Below, one piece after another: positions 36,353-49,800 of a stretch of DNA of 64,000 bases. The translations under genes were made by a program, and so were the position numbers. The DNA comes from Geosiphon pyriformis (Eukaryota; Glomeromycota; Glomeromycetes; Archaeosporales; Geosiphonaceae), in assembly GCA_016748015.1 (NCBI GenBank), contig JAAOMT010000710.1:165885-229884 (forward strand), read 5' to 3'. The number at the start of each line of letters is the position of its first letter. The first letter of the stretch is position 1. Under the pieces are notes generated by a model. It was not told the origin of the DNA, ran no database searches, and worked only from the letters and a program-made list of their open reading frames with translations.

Positions 36353-39344
36353 CTACCAAACCACATTTTAGATTTTTCACAGCTTTGCAGATATGTGGAT
36401 ATTACATCACAAACCATTTATGAAAGAGGTGAATGCTATCTGCTCCAGCCAAAACAATTGAAACAAATGAACATAGAGAATCTAGATCCACTTCAACAGA
36501 TGCAACTCAAGATATTACTCAACAATTTCAATGACATCTTTACCAGTGAAAACGAATTTGGCCAAACCAATATCATCCAGCATCAGATCAAGACTGGAGA
36601 TGCAATGTCAATAAAACAAAGAGCATACAGAATACCACCAACTAACCATGAGATTATTTGTCAAGAAATTAATTGAATGCTTGACAACAAGCTAATTCAG
36701 CTATCAATGAGTCCATGGTCATTACCAGTGGTACTAGTCTAGAAGAAAAATGGGAAAATCTGTTTTTGTGTAGACTACCAGAAACTGAATGGAGTAACAA
36801 AAAGTGATAGCTATCCAACTCCAAAGATCTAAGAGCTATTCGACGCTTTTGGAGAAAATAAATGGTTCTCAATACTGAACTTAGATAGTGGTTACTGGCA
36901 AGTAGTCATGGATCCAGCCAACAAAGAAAAAACAGCATTCACCACAAGAGAAAGAAATTTTGAGTTTGAAGTCATGCCATTTGGCTTGATGAATGCTCCA
37001 GCAACATTCCAACAGCTCATGGAAATTGTCTATACTAAATTACTATGAAAATCAGTAGTTGTATACTTGGATGACATTAATGTATTCTCAAAAACATTCG
37101 ATGATTATTTGCATTATCTCCAACAAGTATTCAAAAGATTAAAAAGAGCTGGATTGAAGCTAAATGCAACCAAATTCTTCTTTGGAAAAACTGAACTCAA
37201 GTTTTTGGAACATGTGGTGAGCAAAAATGGAATCAAAACAGATCCAGACAAGATTGAAGTAGTTAAGAACTTTCTAGTACCAACCAACTTGCCAGAACTA
37301 AAGGCATTTTTGGGATTCACAGGTTACTATTGCCACTTTATCAAGGACTTTTCTAAACTAGCTCAGCCACTTTACCATCTACAAACCAAGAATGTAAAGT
37401 ATAAATGGACTAAAGCTTAACAAAAAGCATTCGACATGTTAAGAAGAAAGCTTATTCAAGCTCTAGTATTGATGTATCCAGATTACAACAAACCATTTAT
37501 TATTACTACTGATGCATCAGGTCAAGCATTGAGAGCAGTACTATCACAAAAAGAACTCAATGGAAGAGAGCATCCAATAGCTTATACCAGTAGAAGTTTA
37601 AGCCCAGCAGAAAAGAACTATAAAACTCTAGCATTAGAACACTTAGCAATCTATTGGGCTGTTATCAAATGGAGAGAATATTTGAGCCAAAAATTTGAAA
37701 TATATATGGATCACAAAGGATTGATTTCAATCCAGAAACAAGAATTTGCAAACAATTGCCATGCCAGATGGAAAATAGAACTTTCACCATTCAACTATAC
37801 AGTACATTACAAAAAGGGAAAAAACAATGGAAATGTTGATGGTTTGTTGCAAATGAGACAAATATAAAAACATTTCAACCCAAAAAAAAAAATATATAAC
37901 AAAACCAAACCAAACCCAATGAAAATATAACAAAAGATGAACACACAAAAATACCAACAGCTTCAACACTATATAAATACCCAATAGTTTAAGGAAAAGT
38001 TATCTCAAAAGAAACAAAATAACATCAAGCAACAATCAAAATATTTTATCAATTATCAAAATATACTTTACTGGAAGAATAGACAAAATCCAGATCAACT
38101 AATCAAGGTAATTACAGAGCCAGAGAAAGAAACAATACTGTTTACCATGCACTCAGATCCAACAGCAGGACATTTTCACAAAGAAGCAACCATAGAAAGG
38201 ACCAGAAAAAGATACTATTAGCCATCAATGTATCCAGACATCATTCAATATGTTCAAAATTGTAATGCTTGTCAAAGAAGAGGAGGAACAAAATCCAGTG
38301 AACCATTAAGACCAATCAAAGTGGGACAACCATTTGATTACATTGGAATTGATTTAGTCAAACCATTAACAATTACCAGCAGAAGAAATAGATATATTGC
38401 AGTAGCCATGGACTATCTCACTAAATGGCCAGAAACAAAAGCAATTCAAAGAGCAGATGCAGAATTCATTGCCGAATTTGTTCATCAAGACTTGATTTGT
38501 CAACATGAATGTCCAAAAGAATTATTATCAGACCAAGGAACTCATTTTGTGAACAGAACACTAGCAGAATTGAGCCAAAGATTCAGAATTAAAAGGCCAC
38601 TATTATCACTATATCATTCACAAACAAATAGTTTAGTTAAAAGATTTAATAGAACATTGTGTAAAGCAATCACCAAACTCAGCCAAGAAAACCAAGACGA
38701 ATGAAATTTGTTCATATCATCAGTACTATTTGCTTATCAAACAATGAAGCAAGATACTACACAAGCAACACCATTTGAATTAGTATATGGTAGAACAGCA
38801 ACAATACCAGTTGAAATAGAAGTCAACACATATTCAACTAAACCAATAACAGAAGAAAATTTCCAAAAAACATTGTTGAAAAGAACATATGACTTAATGG
38901 AAACACTGGAAAACAAACAAAAAAGAGCAGCTGATAACATTCAAAAGTCACAAGAAAAACAGAAAAAAAGACATAATAGTTAACTATCAGACAAACCAGT
39001 TGAATTCAAGATTGGAGACAAAGTACTCTTACATCGTACCAAAGCAGAAAAACAATGGAGTAGAAAATTTGACCCCAAATGGGATAGACCATTTTACATA
39101 GAAGAAATTCTAGGAAATAGAGCTTATAAATTAAGATTAGACAGCAAAATCTTAACAAAAGCAGCACATGGAGATTAACTGAAACCATACCACAATATAG
39201 TATTACCATTTACTAGTAACATTCCACAATTGGGAGTACAGAGACTATTAGTCAGACCAGATGAGATTCCACAAGATTTAGAACCAATTATCATTATTAA
39301 TATAAATATGTAAAACTGATTGACCAAAAAGAATATATAAAGAC

Positions 39345-40022
39345 ATGATAGATGCGACAAAAGATATCAGAAAAATAGAAATTACTGATAACATCTACTT
39401 ACTAACACAACAACTATTCCAACTGATTCAACAACAGAATATAGAAATTACTATCAATCAACAAACTATTTGATACCAAGATACCAGAAAGATACCCAAA
39501 TATGAAAGTAAAAAAAAAACAAAAAACACCATTGACAAAATGGTTCAAAAAATAAAATTAGCAATTGAGGAACCAACAAGTGTCACCACATATCAAAAGT
39601 TGACCAAAGAAACATAGAAATGGTGGATACACAAATTTCCAAGAAACTTCTATTACTTCCACTTGGGACGACACTTGAACATTCAGAACTTATACACGGA
39701 TAAAACAAAATGATTATTCAACACAGCAATACTGCAACAATTAGAACAATTCGTGAAAAAAAACAATCTGACCACACAAGCAAGAGCCATCTATTGGCTA
39801 TATATAGGATTTCAAGACAGACCGAAAATCTTACTCAATCTGGAATTGGACTTCATTACAATTAACCAAATGGGAAAAATGACCAACACCCAATTTGAAG
39901 AATTGCAGAACCAGATAACTCAAATAATTCTTAAAAGAGAAGTTCAAAAAATACTCAATGACAAAGAATTAATATTAGAAGATTTAAGAGATTTAAAAGA
40001 TCTTAATGGAGCTCAATATTAA
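39345..40022 (+). pseudogene. extra 3' ORF of the gypsy element (ORF3)
   Basis: A separate frame after integrase, about 225 codons from the ATG at 39345, with three stops at positions where Trp or Arg fit. Recognisable stretches: DMIDATKDIRKIEITDNIYL, KWWIHKFPRNFYYFHLGRHL, ARAIYWLYIGFQDRPKIL, and a Leu/Glu/Asp-rich C-terminus. It is mainly helical and polar with no membrane segment. I do not recognise it. Its position just before the polypurine tract is where some elements carry accessory or env-like genes, but it has no env features. Decayed equivalents appear to sit at the same place in two other gypsy copies of this window. Confidence 0.65.
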
Positions 40023-40036
40023 AAAGAAGGAAATAA
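40021..40036 (+). other. polypurine tract
   Basis: AAAAAGAAGGAAATAA directly before the 3' LTR, the expected plus-strand primer of reverse transcription. Confidence 0.7.
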
Positions 40037-40912
40037 TATTACTCATAGAATATAAGAAATATATTAGCACATAAAATAGCCAATTAGAGGTAGCCATAGT
40101 AAATGTGGAATCCCAGGATTCTTCTCAAGAGAAATTGCAGGATTCCAGAAATTTCAGGATTCTCTGTATAAGAAATCGCAAGATTCCAGAATTCCAGGAT
40201 TCCTCTCAAAAAAAATTGCAGGATTCCAAGAATTCCAGGATTCCTGAGGTGAAGAATTGAGGAATTGAGGAATCTCAATTATGTATATATAGCAGTAGTA
40301 TTAGAAGTAAAAAAGGCAGAATCCTCAATTAGAAAACCTCTCTGTTTAGATTTTATCTAAGCAACTTTCTAAAATCACAAATATTAATAAATAATTATTC
40401 ACTATCTTAATCCACTCTTTACTATCAACACTTCATGTTGATAATAATTGATACTTAACCATACTGAAACAATAGTTCTTGATCATGGCTATTGACAGAA
40501 TACTAACTTGCAATTGCTTTTGTTATTCTTTTTAATTTTTTTTATTTTCTTTTATTTCTTTTGTTATTTCTTTGGATTTTGCTAAAAATTGATTAAGGAT
40601 TAAGTGCTGAGATACAGATGTTATAAGAACTGGTAAAAAACCTGTAAAACAAGGGTAGAACACTCATAGATTTGAGAATAGCTTACCAAAAGGATTACCA
40701 GCCACCACACTAAGAAAGAAATTTGATAAAACTGTGGTTTCGGAAAGCTATAGATAAAACCATCAATTAAATCTCTGTCTATTATACAAAGAACTCAACT
40801 TGAAAGCCTTCAGATACAATCAACGTACCAGTATCACCAGTCTTGTCAAGATATTGAGCACCAAGTTATGGATTTGTTATTTGATTTGAAACCTAAATAA
40901 TTATCTGTAACA
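40037..40912 (+). repeat. 3' LTR of family A element
   Basis: Matches the 5' LTR throughout. Its first bases are TATTAC against TGTTAC in the 5' copy. Differences run in both directions but are dominated by A/G and C/T exchanges. Confidence 0.92.
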
Positions 40913-40979
40913 ATAATAATCTCTTTTTTATTTATTTATATATTTTATTTATTGTTAAATATGTTTATAAATAATAGTA

Positions 40980-43900
40980 TTAAATTTAATATAAACACTT
41001 TAATTTTTTTTTGTTTTTATGTTTATTATTAATAATATTTTACTTTTAATTCTTAATAGTAATAAAGTTTTTATTGTTAAAATTAGTAGTTTAGAATAAA
41101 AAATATTAGCTTTATAAGACTTAATCAATACAGTTTTAACCAAATTAGATTTTTTAGTTTTTGATACTGATTTAAAAAATTATAATATATAATATACATA
41201 AAATAAATAATTCTATAAAACAAAAAAATATTTTAGATTATACAAAAAAATAAACAATTTAGTATTTATAATTATTATATTAAAGCTGTAGATTAATATT
41301 ATTATAATTATATGTTTTATTTAAGTTGAAAATATTAATATATTAATTGTTAAAACCATTAATAAATCTTTTTTTGTGATTTTGAAAAATAATTTTAATA
41401 AAAATAAGTCTAAAAGATATATTAGTTTCAAAAAGTGTTAAGATCTAAATTTGGTTAATTTTTTGGTAAAAAGTATAATCAGAAAAATATATATATAAAA
41501 AAATTTTAAAGATGCTAAAAAAATTATTAATTATGTTTTTGTTTTTGTAAATCTTATTAATATAGTAGTTAACCAAAATGTTCTGAATGTTGAAAATTTT
41601 TTTAATACTAATTACTATATTATTTATGTTTTTATTGGTTTAAATAACTTTTTAAATATCTAATTAAGCTCTTTTTACAAACATACAAAAAAAAATTACT
41701 AAAATAAAACCAGTTCAAAACTTTTATACTTTTTACTATTATTTTATATGTTGATAAATTTATTATTATAAAAAAATTTTCAAATATAATATAATATAAA
41801 ATGTTATTTAAAAGGTAAGTTGTTTTTTGGTTAATAAAATGTTTTTTAAAACTTAATATAAAAATTATGATAGTGTTTTTATTAAATTTTTGTTTTAATT
41901 TTACAAATTAAAAACTTTGGTTTTTAAAATTGTTAAAGTTTTATATTTAAGACTAAATACTAATTTCGATTTTTTTTGGACTATTAACTCTTTTTTAATG
42001 TTAATAATATTTCTTATATTATAAAACTTGTTAGTTTAAATATTAGTTTTAATGTTATTAAGTTTATTTTAGCCAAGATAAGAAAGTTTTATTGTGCTTC
42101 TAAGTTAATTAAATCTTAATAGACTAAAAAAACATGAATTAAACCTGTTATTAATAAAAGAATAAATAATTTTAAAGTTAATAAAAACTATATTATTAAG
42201 AGTATTTTAAAATATCTGTTTTGCAAAATAGTTTTGAATTATTTGGTAATTAAAAATAAATTGGTTCTAGAATCTAATAAATTTAAATCTAAAATAGACA
42301 AAATTATAAAAAAATAAACAAAAAAAAAGATTTTGAATTTGATTTTAATATATAGTATTATTAATATTTGCTATTAAACTATATTAATGATAAAATATTT
42401 TTTAAAGTTATAAATAGTATTTATTTCAATAAAATAATAAGTATAATTAAAAATTTGTTTAAAAACAAAACAACAAAGTTGTTTGAAATTACAAACAAGC
42501 TTTAAAAACATTGTAATAAATTAGTTTTGAAATTGTTTTTAAATATTTTAAATTTTAATTTAATATGTAAATCAGTTTTATAGTCTTAAAAAAAACTTAA
42601 ATATTGATAATTTTTAAATCTTATAAATAAAATAACATTTTTATTAATACTAAACTTATAACTTTAATTGAAACTATTTAAAAACTTTTTTTTAAAATCT
42701 TTTTTAATAGAATTTTTTTGGCTTATAGTATTTTTAATATTTTTTGCAAAAACAATTTTTCAGTTTTAAAAAATATTATAACACAATTTTTTATTTTTAT
42801 TATTGGTTTTGTTATAAAAAATACTTTAAAAAAAAATCAAAAACTTTAATTAATTTTATAAAACATGTATAAAATTTATGACTTAGTTAATTGGTCATAT
42901 TTAAAAAATAATTTGGCTTAAATTAAAATATGTAAAAGATTTATTAGGTTTTTTAGTAATATTTATATTAATAAAATTAATTGTATTATAATAAATTTTA
43001 GTCTGACTAATAGTTATTGTATATATAATAGTTTGAATTAAGAAAAATTTTTTTTGTTTTTTAAACATATTTTTTATAATCTTTTTCTATATAAAGTTAA
43101 AAGTTAAAGCAATTTGTATAATTATTAAATTAATACTAAGTTTGTTGTTAAAACAAAATACATTAAAAATCAAATCAGTTTAATTTTTTTTCTTGTTGTT
43201 AAAGTGTTTATAAATAATACAATTTGAATTAAAAACAATTAGACTACTACTTAATATATTTTAAATATTATTAATAAATTTTTTTAAATCAATAATATTT
43301 TAATTAACAATAAAAAAACAGTTGTTATTTTTATTAATTGTAAAGTAAACACTTTTTTATTATTAATTAATAAGTCACTAATATTACTTAAGTAAAAAAA
43401 CAGATTTAAAATCATAAAAAAATGTAATTACTATATAAAAATATAAAATAATATAAAATAATATAAAATAATATAAAATAACATAAAATATATATGATAA
43501 TATATGATAATATAAAATAACACACAATAACACAAAATAGTACAGAATATTTAGTAATAATATAAAATAATTAGTTATAATATACAAAAATAAAACAATA
43601 GTTAAAATAATATATAATAATTAGTAATAATAAACAATTAAAAACAATCTTATAAAATTAGAAAATATGTATAAAAATAAGTAGTTTTAGCAAATAAAAA
43701 AAAGAGCAAACAAGACTCAAATTATTTTTAATATATTATTTTTAGTCTAAAAACTCCTTATCTTCTCTTTATATTTTTTATCTATCAAATAAAATATTAT
43801 TATTTAAATTTATAAAGTTTATGATCTTAATACTTTAATTGTTGAGATTTGATTAACTATTTTTTTTATCTTTGTTTTAGACCAAATACAATTAACATAA

Positions 43901-46655
43901 AGACTTTAAAACTTTAATAATTTAAATTAATTATTCTTAATTATAGTAATTAATAGAATATTTATTTATTTTTATTTTTTTCTTTATTGTAAAGTAATAA
44001 TATTGAAAATTGATTGTCTAAAAATAGATTTATAATAGCTTAATAAAAAAAAACTTTTTTTAAATATTAAATATTAATTTTATCTTAATAGTTTATTAAA
44101 AAAATAAAAAAACAATACCAAATCCTAGTAACTATGCTTAATTAACTTAAAAAAAATACAACTATAACAATATAATTATTGAATTATATTTCTATATTTT
44201 ATAACAAAAGAACTCAATAAGTATAACTTCAAAACAACAAAATTTTTAGAGATTAATAGACTGATTTATAATTAAACTATATTAATTTAAAAATTTTAGC
44301 TTTTATTACTTAAATTATAAACACCAAATATTATGACAATATTTTATCAAATTTACTTATAACATTAATTTTAATTATTAAAAAAAATTTATAGATATTT
44401 AAACATTTTTTTATTAATAAATAATTTATCAAAGTTCAGTTTAGCTAAAACATATTCAGTTATCAAATATTTTATTAATTTAATTTTAAAAAACTATATT
44501 TAACAAACAATTTTTTTATTTAATCTTGGCTATTTTGCAGCCTATAATTAATTATAAAATACAATTTAATTTTATTTTTAAGAGTACTTGCTATAAATAA
44601 AACATATAAATTAAAAAGAGTTTTAAATTAAAAATATATCTGTTTAAAAATTTCTCAAACAAAACAATATATTATTTATTTTTATATAATTTAAAGACAA
44701 TTAAACAGATACAGACTAAAAATAAGATTGTAAATATAATAAACTTTTCAAATACTAATAGAATACTTGGCATACTATTTGAACACTAATTTTTGGATTT
44801 GTAAATTTTAAGCTACTTTTTTTGTTATTTATTGCAGTTTTTTATTAAGAATTAATTTTGTAAACAATTTTTTAACTAGTTTAGTAAAAATTTTTAAAAC
44901 TTTAATTTTTTTTTAATAAATAGTTTATTTTTTGTATTTTGGTTTATTAACAGTATTTTAATATTATTAATACTAAAAAAAATATACTTTTATTAATGTG
45001 TATTACTTTTTTAAAAAGTTTGATATGACTTTTATTAAACAGCTTTATATTAAAAAAGAATTGGTTTTCAATTAAAAAAAGCTTAATCTTAAAAATTTTG
45101 TTCTTTATTGGTTTAAGAAAACAGTTAATATTTTGTATAAAAGATTTTTTTTTAATATTTATTAAACTAGTACTAATTTTGATTTTGCTAATATATATGT
45201 TTTAAATGTGTTTATAATAATGTAAAAAAGTTTTTTAAAAATTAATTTTAAAGTTATAAATATTTATATTAATATTCTTTAAAAAATTTAAATATACTAA
45301 TTATAAAAAGTAAAGCAGCTATTTTTTTCTCTGATTTGAATTTGAATATTAGTATTAAAATGTGTAAATTTATTTTTTTTATATTAACTAAATTATAAAC
45401 AATTGTATTAACACTAAAATATATTCTTGTTTATAGTTTTGTAATACTATACTTAAACAATTAATCTGTTTTAAATGTATACTTAATTGAATAGAATTTA
45501 ATAATGTCTAATTTCTACAATCTTTACTGGCTAAAAAAGTATTACATAATAAATATTATTAAGAATAAAAATATTTAAATTGTTTAATCTAAAATAAAAA
45601 GCTATTTAAATAGTTTAAATAATAATAAAACTAATTTTTTGACTAATACTATTTTTTTATCAAATCTAGTATTTTTTATTTAGATATAAAAAAAATTTTT
45701 ATAAATTAGTGGCAAAATAATTTTAAAGAATATTTATTAATTATGTTTATTAAAAAATAGAATTTAAAATTGGTATTTTTAATGTAAATTTATTTAAAAA
45801 TATTAATTGAATTCAGATTTTATTAATTTAACATTCTTATTTACATATGGTCTTTGATTTTATAAGTTTATTTACAGCTAATTTGCATTTTTATTTTATA
45901 AAAGCTTTATATTATTATTTGTTTATAGCTGTTTATAAGTAATTATATAATAAAAAATACTCTAGTATTTTGTATTTCTATTGTAATAAAATAGAATTAT
46001 TAGATTATTTTTTATATATATAATAAACTTTAATACTTAATTATAGTTGTTAGATTTGTTTTCTGTATTATGGTATTTTGTGTCAAATTTAATTTAATCT
46101 TTATTATGTGTTTTATAAATGTTTTTTTTGTACTTTTAATTAAATACTATATACTATATTAAACAATAATTGTGTTTTTTAAAAGTAATATTCTAAGTTT
46201 TTTTTGGTTTTTAAAGATTTTAAAACTGTTTTTAATAAGATTATAGATTTAATATAAAATTTAAATATAATTTATTACAATAATTAGTTTAAAATACAAA
46301 AATTTTATAAAGAAAAATAGTTTAATATTTAATAATAACTTTTTGGTTTTTGTTATAAGTAGTTTTTTAACACAGTTTTTTCTAATGTAATTAGGTTTTT
46401 AAACATATTTATTAATTTAAGTATTTGTTTTAGATTGTATAAGTCTTATGTATTTTATGCAGATTTAAATAATATTGTTTTTATTATAATAAATATATAG
46501 TGTTATTATAATTGTATTTAAATAACTAGTTATATATAGACAATACATAATGTATATCTAATTTAGATTACATAATTTAATATATTGTATTAAATTATAT
46601 ATAGACTTTATTTATTAAAACCAATAAAAAAATAATATAAAAAAAATAATTAATA
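40980..46655 (+). mobile_element. LINE copy, almost completely AT-converted, interrupted by an LTR
   Basis: Alignable by eye to the LINE at 18.4-25.3 kb. The endonuclease end (about 41550-41700), RT (about 42000-43380) and 3' end (about 45800-46655) match, with nearly every C and G replaced by T and A. The 43280-43380 stretch matches the RT region just after the active site. Around 45830-46010 the segment encoding HPDSHM, KALHHW and YLHC is recognisable only as A/T. The 3' UTR ends in an A-rich tail near 46650. The section 44365-45200 between the LTR and the recovered LINE match is not assigned. Confidence 0.75.
43382..44364 (+). repeat. gypsy family B LTR inside the decayed LINE
   Basis: Same LTR as 29688-30711, but more AT-converted. 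It may be a solo LTR. The following 400 bp could contain some element interior, so a truncated element is also possible. I found no convincing target duplication. Confidence 0.65.
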
Positions 46656-46696
46656 ATTAAATATAACATAAATTAACCAAATATATATTAAAAATT

Positions 46697-46708
46697 ATTA
46701 GATAATAT
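46697..46708. repeat. target-site duplication of LINE copy (3' side)
   Basis: ATTAGATAATAT, identical to 51632-51643 and adjoining the element's A-rich tail. Confidence 0.85.
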
Positions 46709-46839
46709 TTTTTTTTTATTTGTTTTACAAGTAAGGTCCAAACACTACCTAGTACTATACATCAAAAAAATAATCTAAACTAAGTGTGAATTATGCATTT
46801 TCCACATGTAACCAGCCACTTAGGCCAATCAGAACAACA

Positions 46840-49800
46840 CTATACAGCTATGTGAACTGAAACTAAGTCATTTATGTCTGAAAAAAACATATAAATTTTG
46901 CAAAAGCCAAAATAAACACCAAAAACATTGGCAATGCCAAGCAATTTGACTACTTCAACCAACAATCCTGAGGCCAAAACAGAAACTGAAACAAGATCTG
47001 ACCCATCAAAAAAAATCAATACATTCTTTTCCATATAAGCATGATGTTTAGCATAAACTAACCAGACATTATTCTTAAAAGCAAAACTAAAAAAGTGCAC
47101 AAATTTGACAATCTCCAAACCAGCAATCTTGGGATTATGAAAGATGGTAACCACCTCACAAAACCAACCATTAAAAACAAAACCGTTATAAAAAGCCATA
47201 GACAAAGAGGAATCAGAAACACATAAAGACAACAGTTGTAATATGCCCAAAGAAGAATGAAAGAAACCAGAAACTGCCTTCTAGGAGTCCACATAGAATT
47301 CCAACAACTGATATCAGACAGAATTATTAATCTTACAAGAGAACACATGATCTGACACCTCTATATCACCACAATATAAGCATAACACACTTGAATAGAA
47401 TCTATTATAAAGATATTTCTGAATGACAACCAACAGCCAGTGGTGCAAAGCCTTCATAAAATAAGTACATGCATTAGCTGAAGGTCTGCTGGTGAAACCA
47501 GCAGTTATGTACAAGTTAGGGTGCCAAACCAAAGATAAACAGAGCCAGTCAACCTCAGAAAACAAACCACCTGCCAAAAACTTAGAACCAGAACCAACCT
47601 CTCAGCATGCATAACAAACCAAATAATAAACATCATGGACAAAATGTCTGAAATTGCCAGAAACAACACTACCATCAACCACTATGAAGCATTCACCCAA
47701 GTGAGAAAGAAGATACCAACCAGAAAGAGAAACATCATCAACAATTACATCAGTGTGCTTATTTCCTAAAACACCAAAGTGACCTTTAATTTTATATCAG
47801 CTGACCTTCAAATTTTTACTGTAAATAACATTGACAATATGATGATGTTCAATCCAACACTAATTATGAAAGTTGGAACACACCAGGCCCAATTCTGACT
47901 TACAGACATCCAGAGCAAATTGACTATCTGAAAACAATTTAACAGAGCTCAATAGAGAGACATTTTCTAGAGCCAGTGCAATAGCCTGCAACTTTGCCAA
48001 AGTAGATGACATCAAATCTAACACACCAATATCCAAACCCAAATTAATGTTCTCGAAAAAAGCAGCAATGCCAGCTCTACAGTCAACTGTGCCCAGATTA
48101 CTAAGGAACTCATCTGTATATACCAACAAACTATTAGCACCAACTTGTGAAAGATGATCACAGACAGAAACAAAATCATAAGACTCAAAAATGTTTAAAG
48201 AAACAACACCATTCAAAACTGAAGGATAAGTAAGAGAGAGACCTCTACCATTGAGAAATACAACAAAAAGCTTGAACCACTCAGGAACAAGACCATGAGA
48301 GTCTAATCTTTTCCAATGCTTAAAAGTGTGCCAATCAAAGACAGAACCATGATGATCATGAAATTGATCCACAAAGACAATACCATACCATCAGAAAGAA
48401 GAGAAAAACCTAAGAAACTGTGACTTATCTAGAACAGTAAACATAGAGATCCCACCACAAAACCGAAAGAAATTGGCCAAAGAACCACTCAGAGACAAAT
48501 TGCAATCAAGAAGAACATGAACCATGCCTACCAGAAAGTTATTGGAAGCACTAACACAAATATGCACAGGAGAACTCAATGGATAAACAGAGTGCCAGCA
48601 CAAAACTTGCAAGTTATAAGACCTGTAAAAGAACAAACAATCCAGAACACCACCAAAATTCACAAAACTGACAAGAAAAACCACCTTGCTCTCAAACTGA
48701 ACTTGAAAAAAAAACTTTAAACCATAAAAAGAAGGGTAATAAATTGTATTATTAGGAAAATTGAGAGGTAAGCTGGATTTAAACTTTAAGTCTTATGAAT
48801 CAAAACATCTTACTTGTTGTACATATCAATGGAAACAAAGCTAAACTGTATTTTAAAACTAACTATAGGATGAAAAACTGCCAATACCAAATATAAGAAC
48901 TGCTTATCTGAGACAGCCTTTTTTAGAACCAGATTGGTAAAAAAACGAACATCTGAATTTGTCTTTACCAAACTAGGCTTTGAGAAATCCTCAGTTGAGA
49001 GAAAAATACCCAAATATTGATGAGATTCACTCTTTTTGGCAATGGAGATTGGCGAGCCACTAATAAAAAGAGAAGAAATGTTGACTCTGCAATTAATGGA
49101 AATGGTCACTGTTTTATTGTTATTAATAGAAATATCATTTATCTGAAAAAATTCACTAGCAATGTCAAGAATATGCTGAATAGCTGTCTAACTACTACCA
49201 ACTCAAATTGTATTATCAACAAAAGCACTAGCAGCAAAAAAAGAAGAGAGCCCAGCCTGGGACTCAGCATAACTATTCCTTGAAATAAAATAAGAACTTA
49301 ATCTATAACCACACATGCTTTCCTGTCTCTTAACTTCACATAGCAGAGAATTGTAAAATATACGCATAAGAAAAAAAAAAGACCTCCCTTTGGTTCAAGC
49401 CATTATGTACATAATAACCATCTGTTAACCCAAAGTCTGTCATCACTTTGTTGGTACAATTTTTATGAATACTACTGAAAAACCAAATGAACTTGCCACA
49501 CATCTTGATCTTAACCAAACTTTTCTTAAGATGTTCCCAGCTGACTGAATTGTATATTTTCCACATATTCTGCAAAACCAGCTAGAGCTCCCAATTTTTT
49601 TTCAATGCATTCTCAACCACTGATTTAATTGCAAATATAAAAGACTGAGTCGTTATACCCTTTAAAACCAAAAAATTGTCTCCATGAAGAATGTCAAAAG
49701 TGCTGTATACCAAAGAAATTTTATTAGAGAGTATTTTGGAAAGGATCTTACAAGTCATTTCAATCAAAGCAATAGGGCAGATATTCATGAGAACACCCTT

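Larger units (their letters stand above)
31660..39313 (+). pseudogene. gag-pol polyprotein of family A gypsy, stop-interrupted
   Basis: A single long frame from MAESESIGANHLEF to the TAA at 39311. One extra base near 32786 shifts the frame within gag; from there all pol domains share one frame. Gag ends with the zinc knuckle CHYCGKQGHLRINC (about 33392-33433). Protease: LILNSRSAG at 34070-34096, where D-S-G is expected. Cys-rich module 34750-35400; dUTPase 35640-36040. RT: motif A reads ILNLDSGYWQ (about 36872) and the YLDD box is at 37064-37075. RNase H: TDASGQAL, LEHLAIYWA, MDHKGL. Integrase: HHCC zinc domain (about 38150-38275), IGIDLV, LSDQGTHF, then LVKRFNRTL where Glu is expected, and a C-terminal FKIGDKVLLHRTKAEKQW. 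Every stop I checked is a CAA, CAG, CGA or TGG codon changed by one transition. Confidence 0.88.
30724..40912 (+). mobile_element. full-length Ty3/gypsy element with dUTPase (family A)
   Basis: Two LTRs of 877 and 876 bp flank about 8.4 kb holding one gag-pol frame and a separate 3' ORF. Domain order: gag, zinc knuckle, aspartic protease, Cys-rich module, dUTPase, RT, RNase H, integrase. RT upstream of integrase places it in Ty3/gypsy. The LTRs differ mainly by transitions, so the insertion is not recent. The 4-bp flanks are ATGA (5') and ATAA (3'), possibly one target duplication with a G to A change. Many in-frame stops, one frameshift and catalytic substitutions make it non-autonomous now. 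Confidence 0.92.

Noticed and set aside
43384-43587. Tyr/Ile-rich minus-strand frame
   Set aside because: Lies in the decayed family B LTR and is pure AT low complexity.
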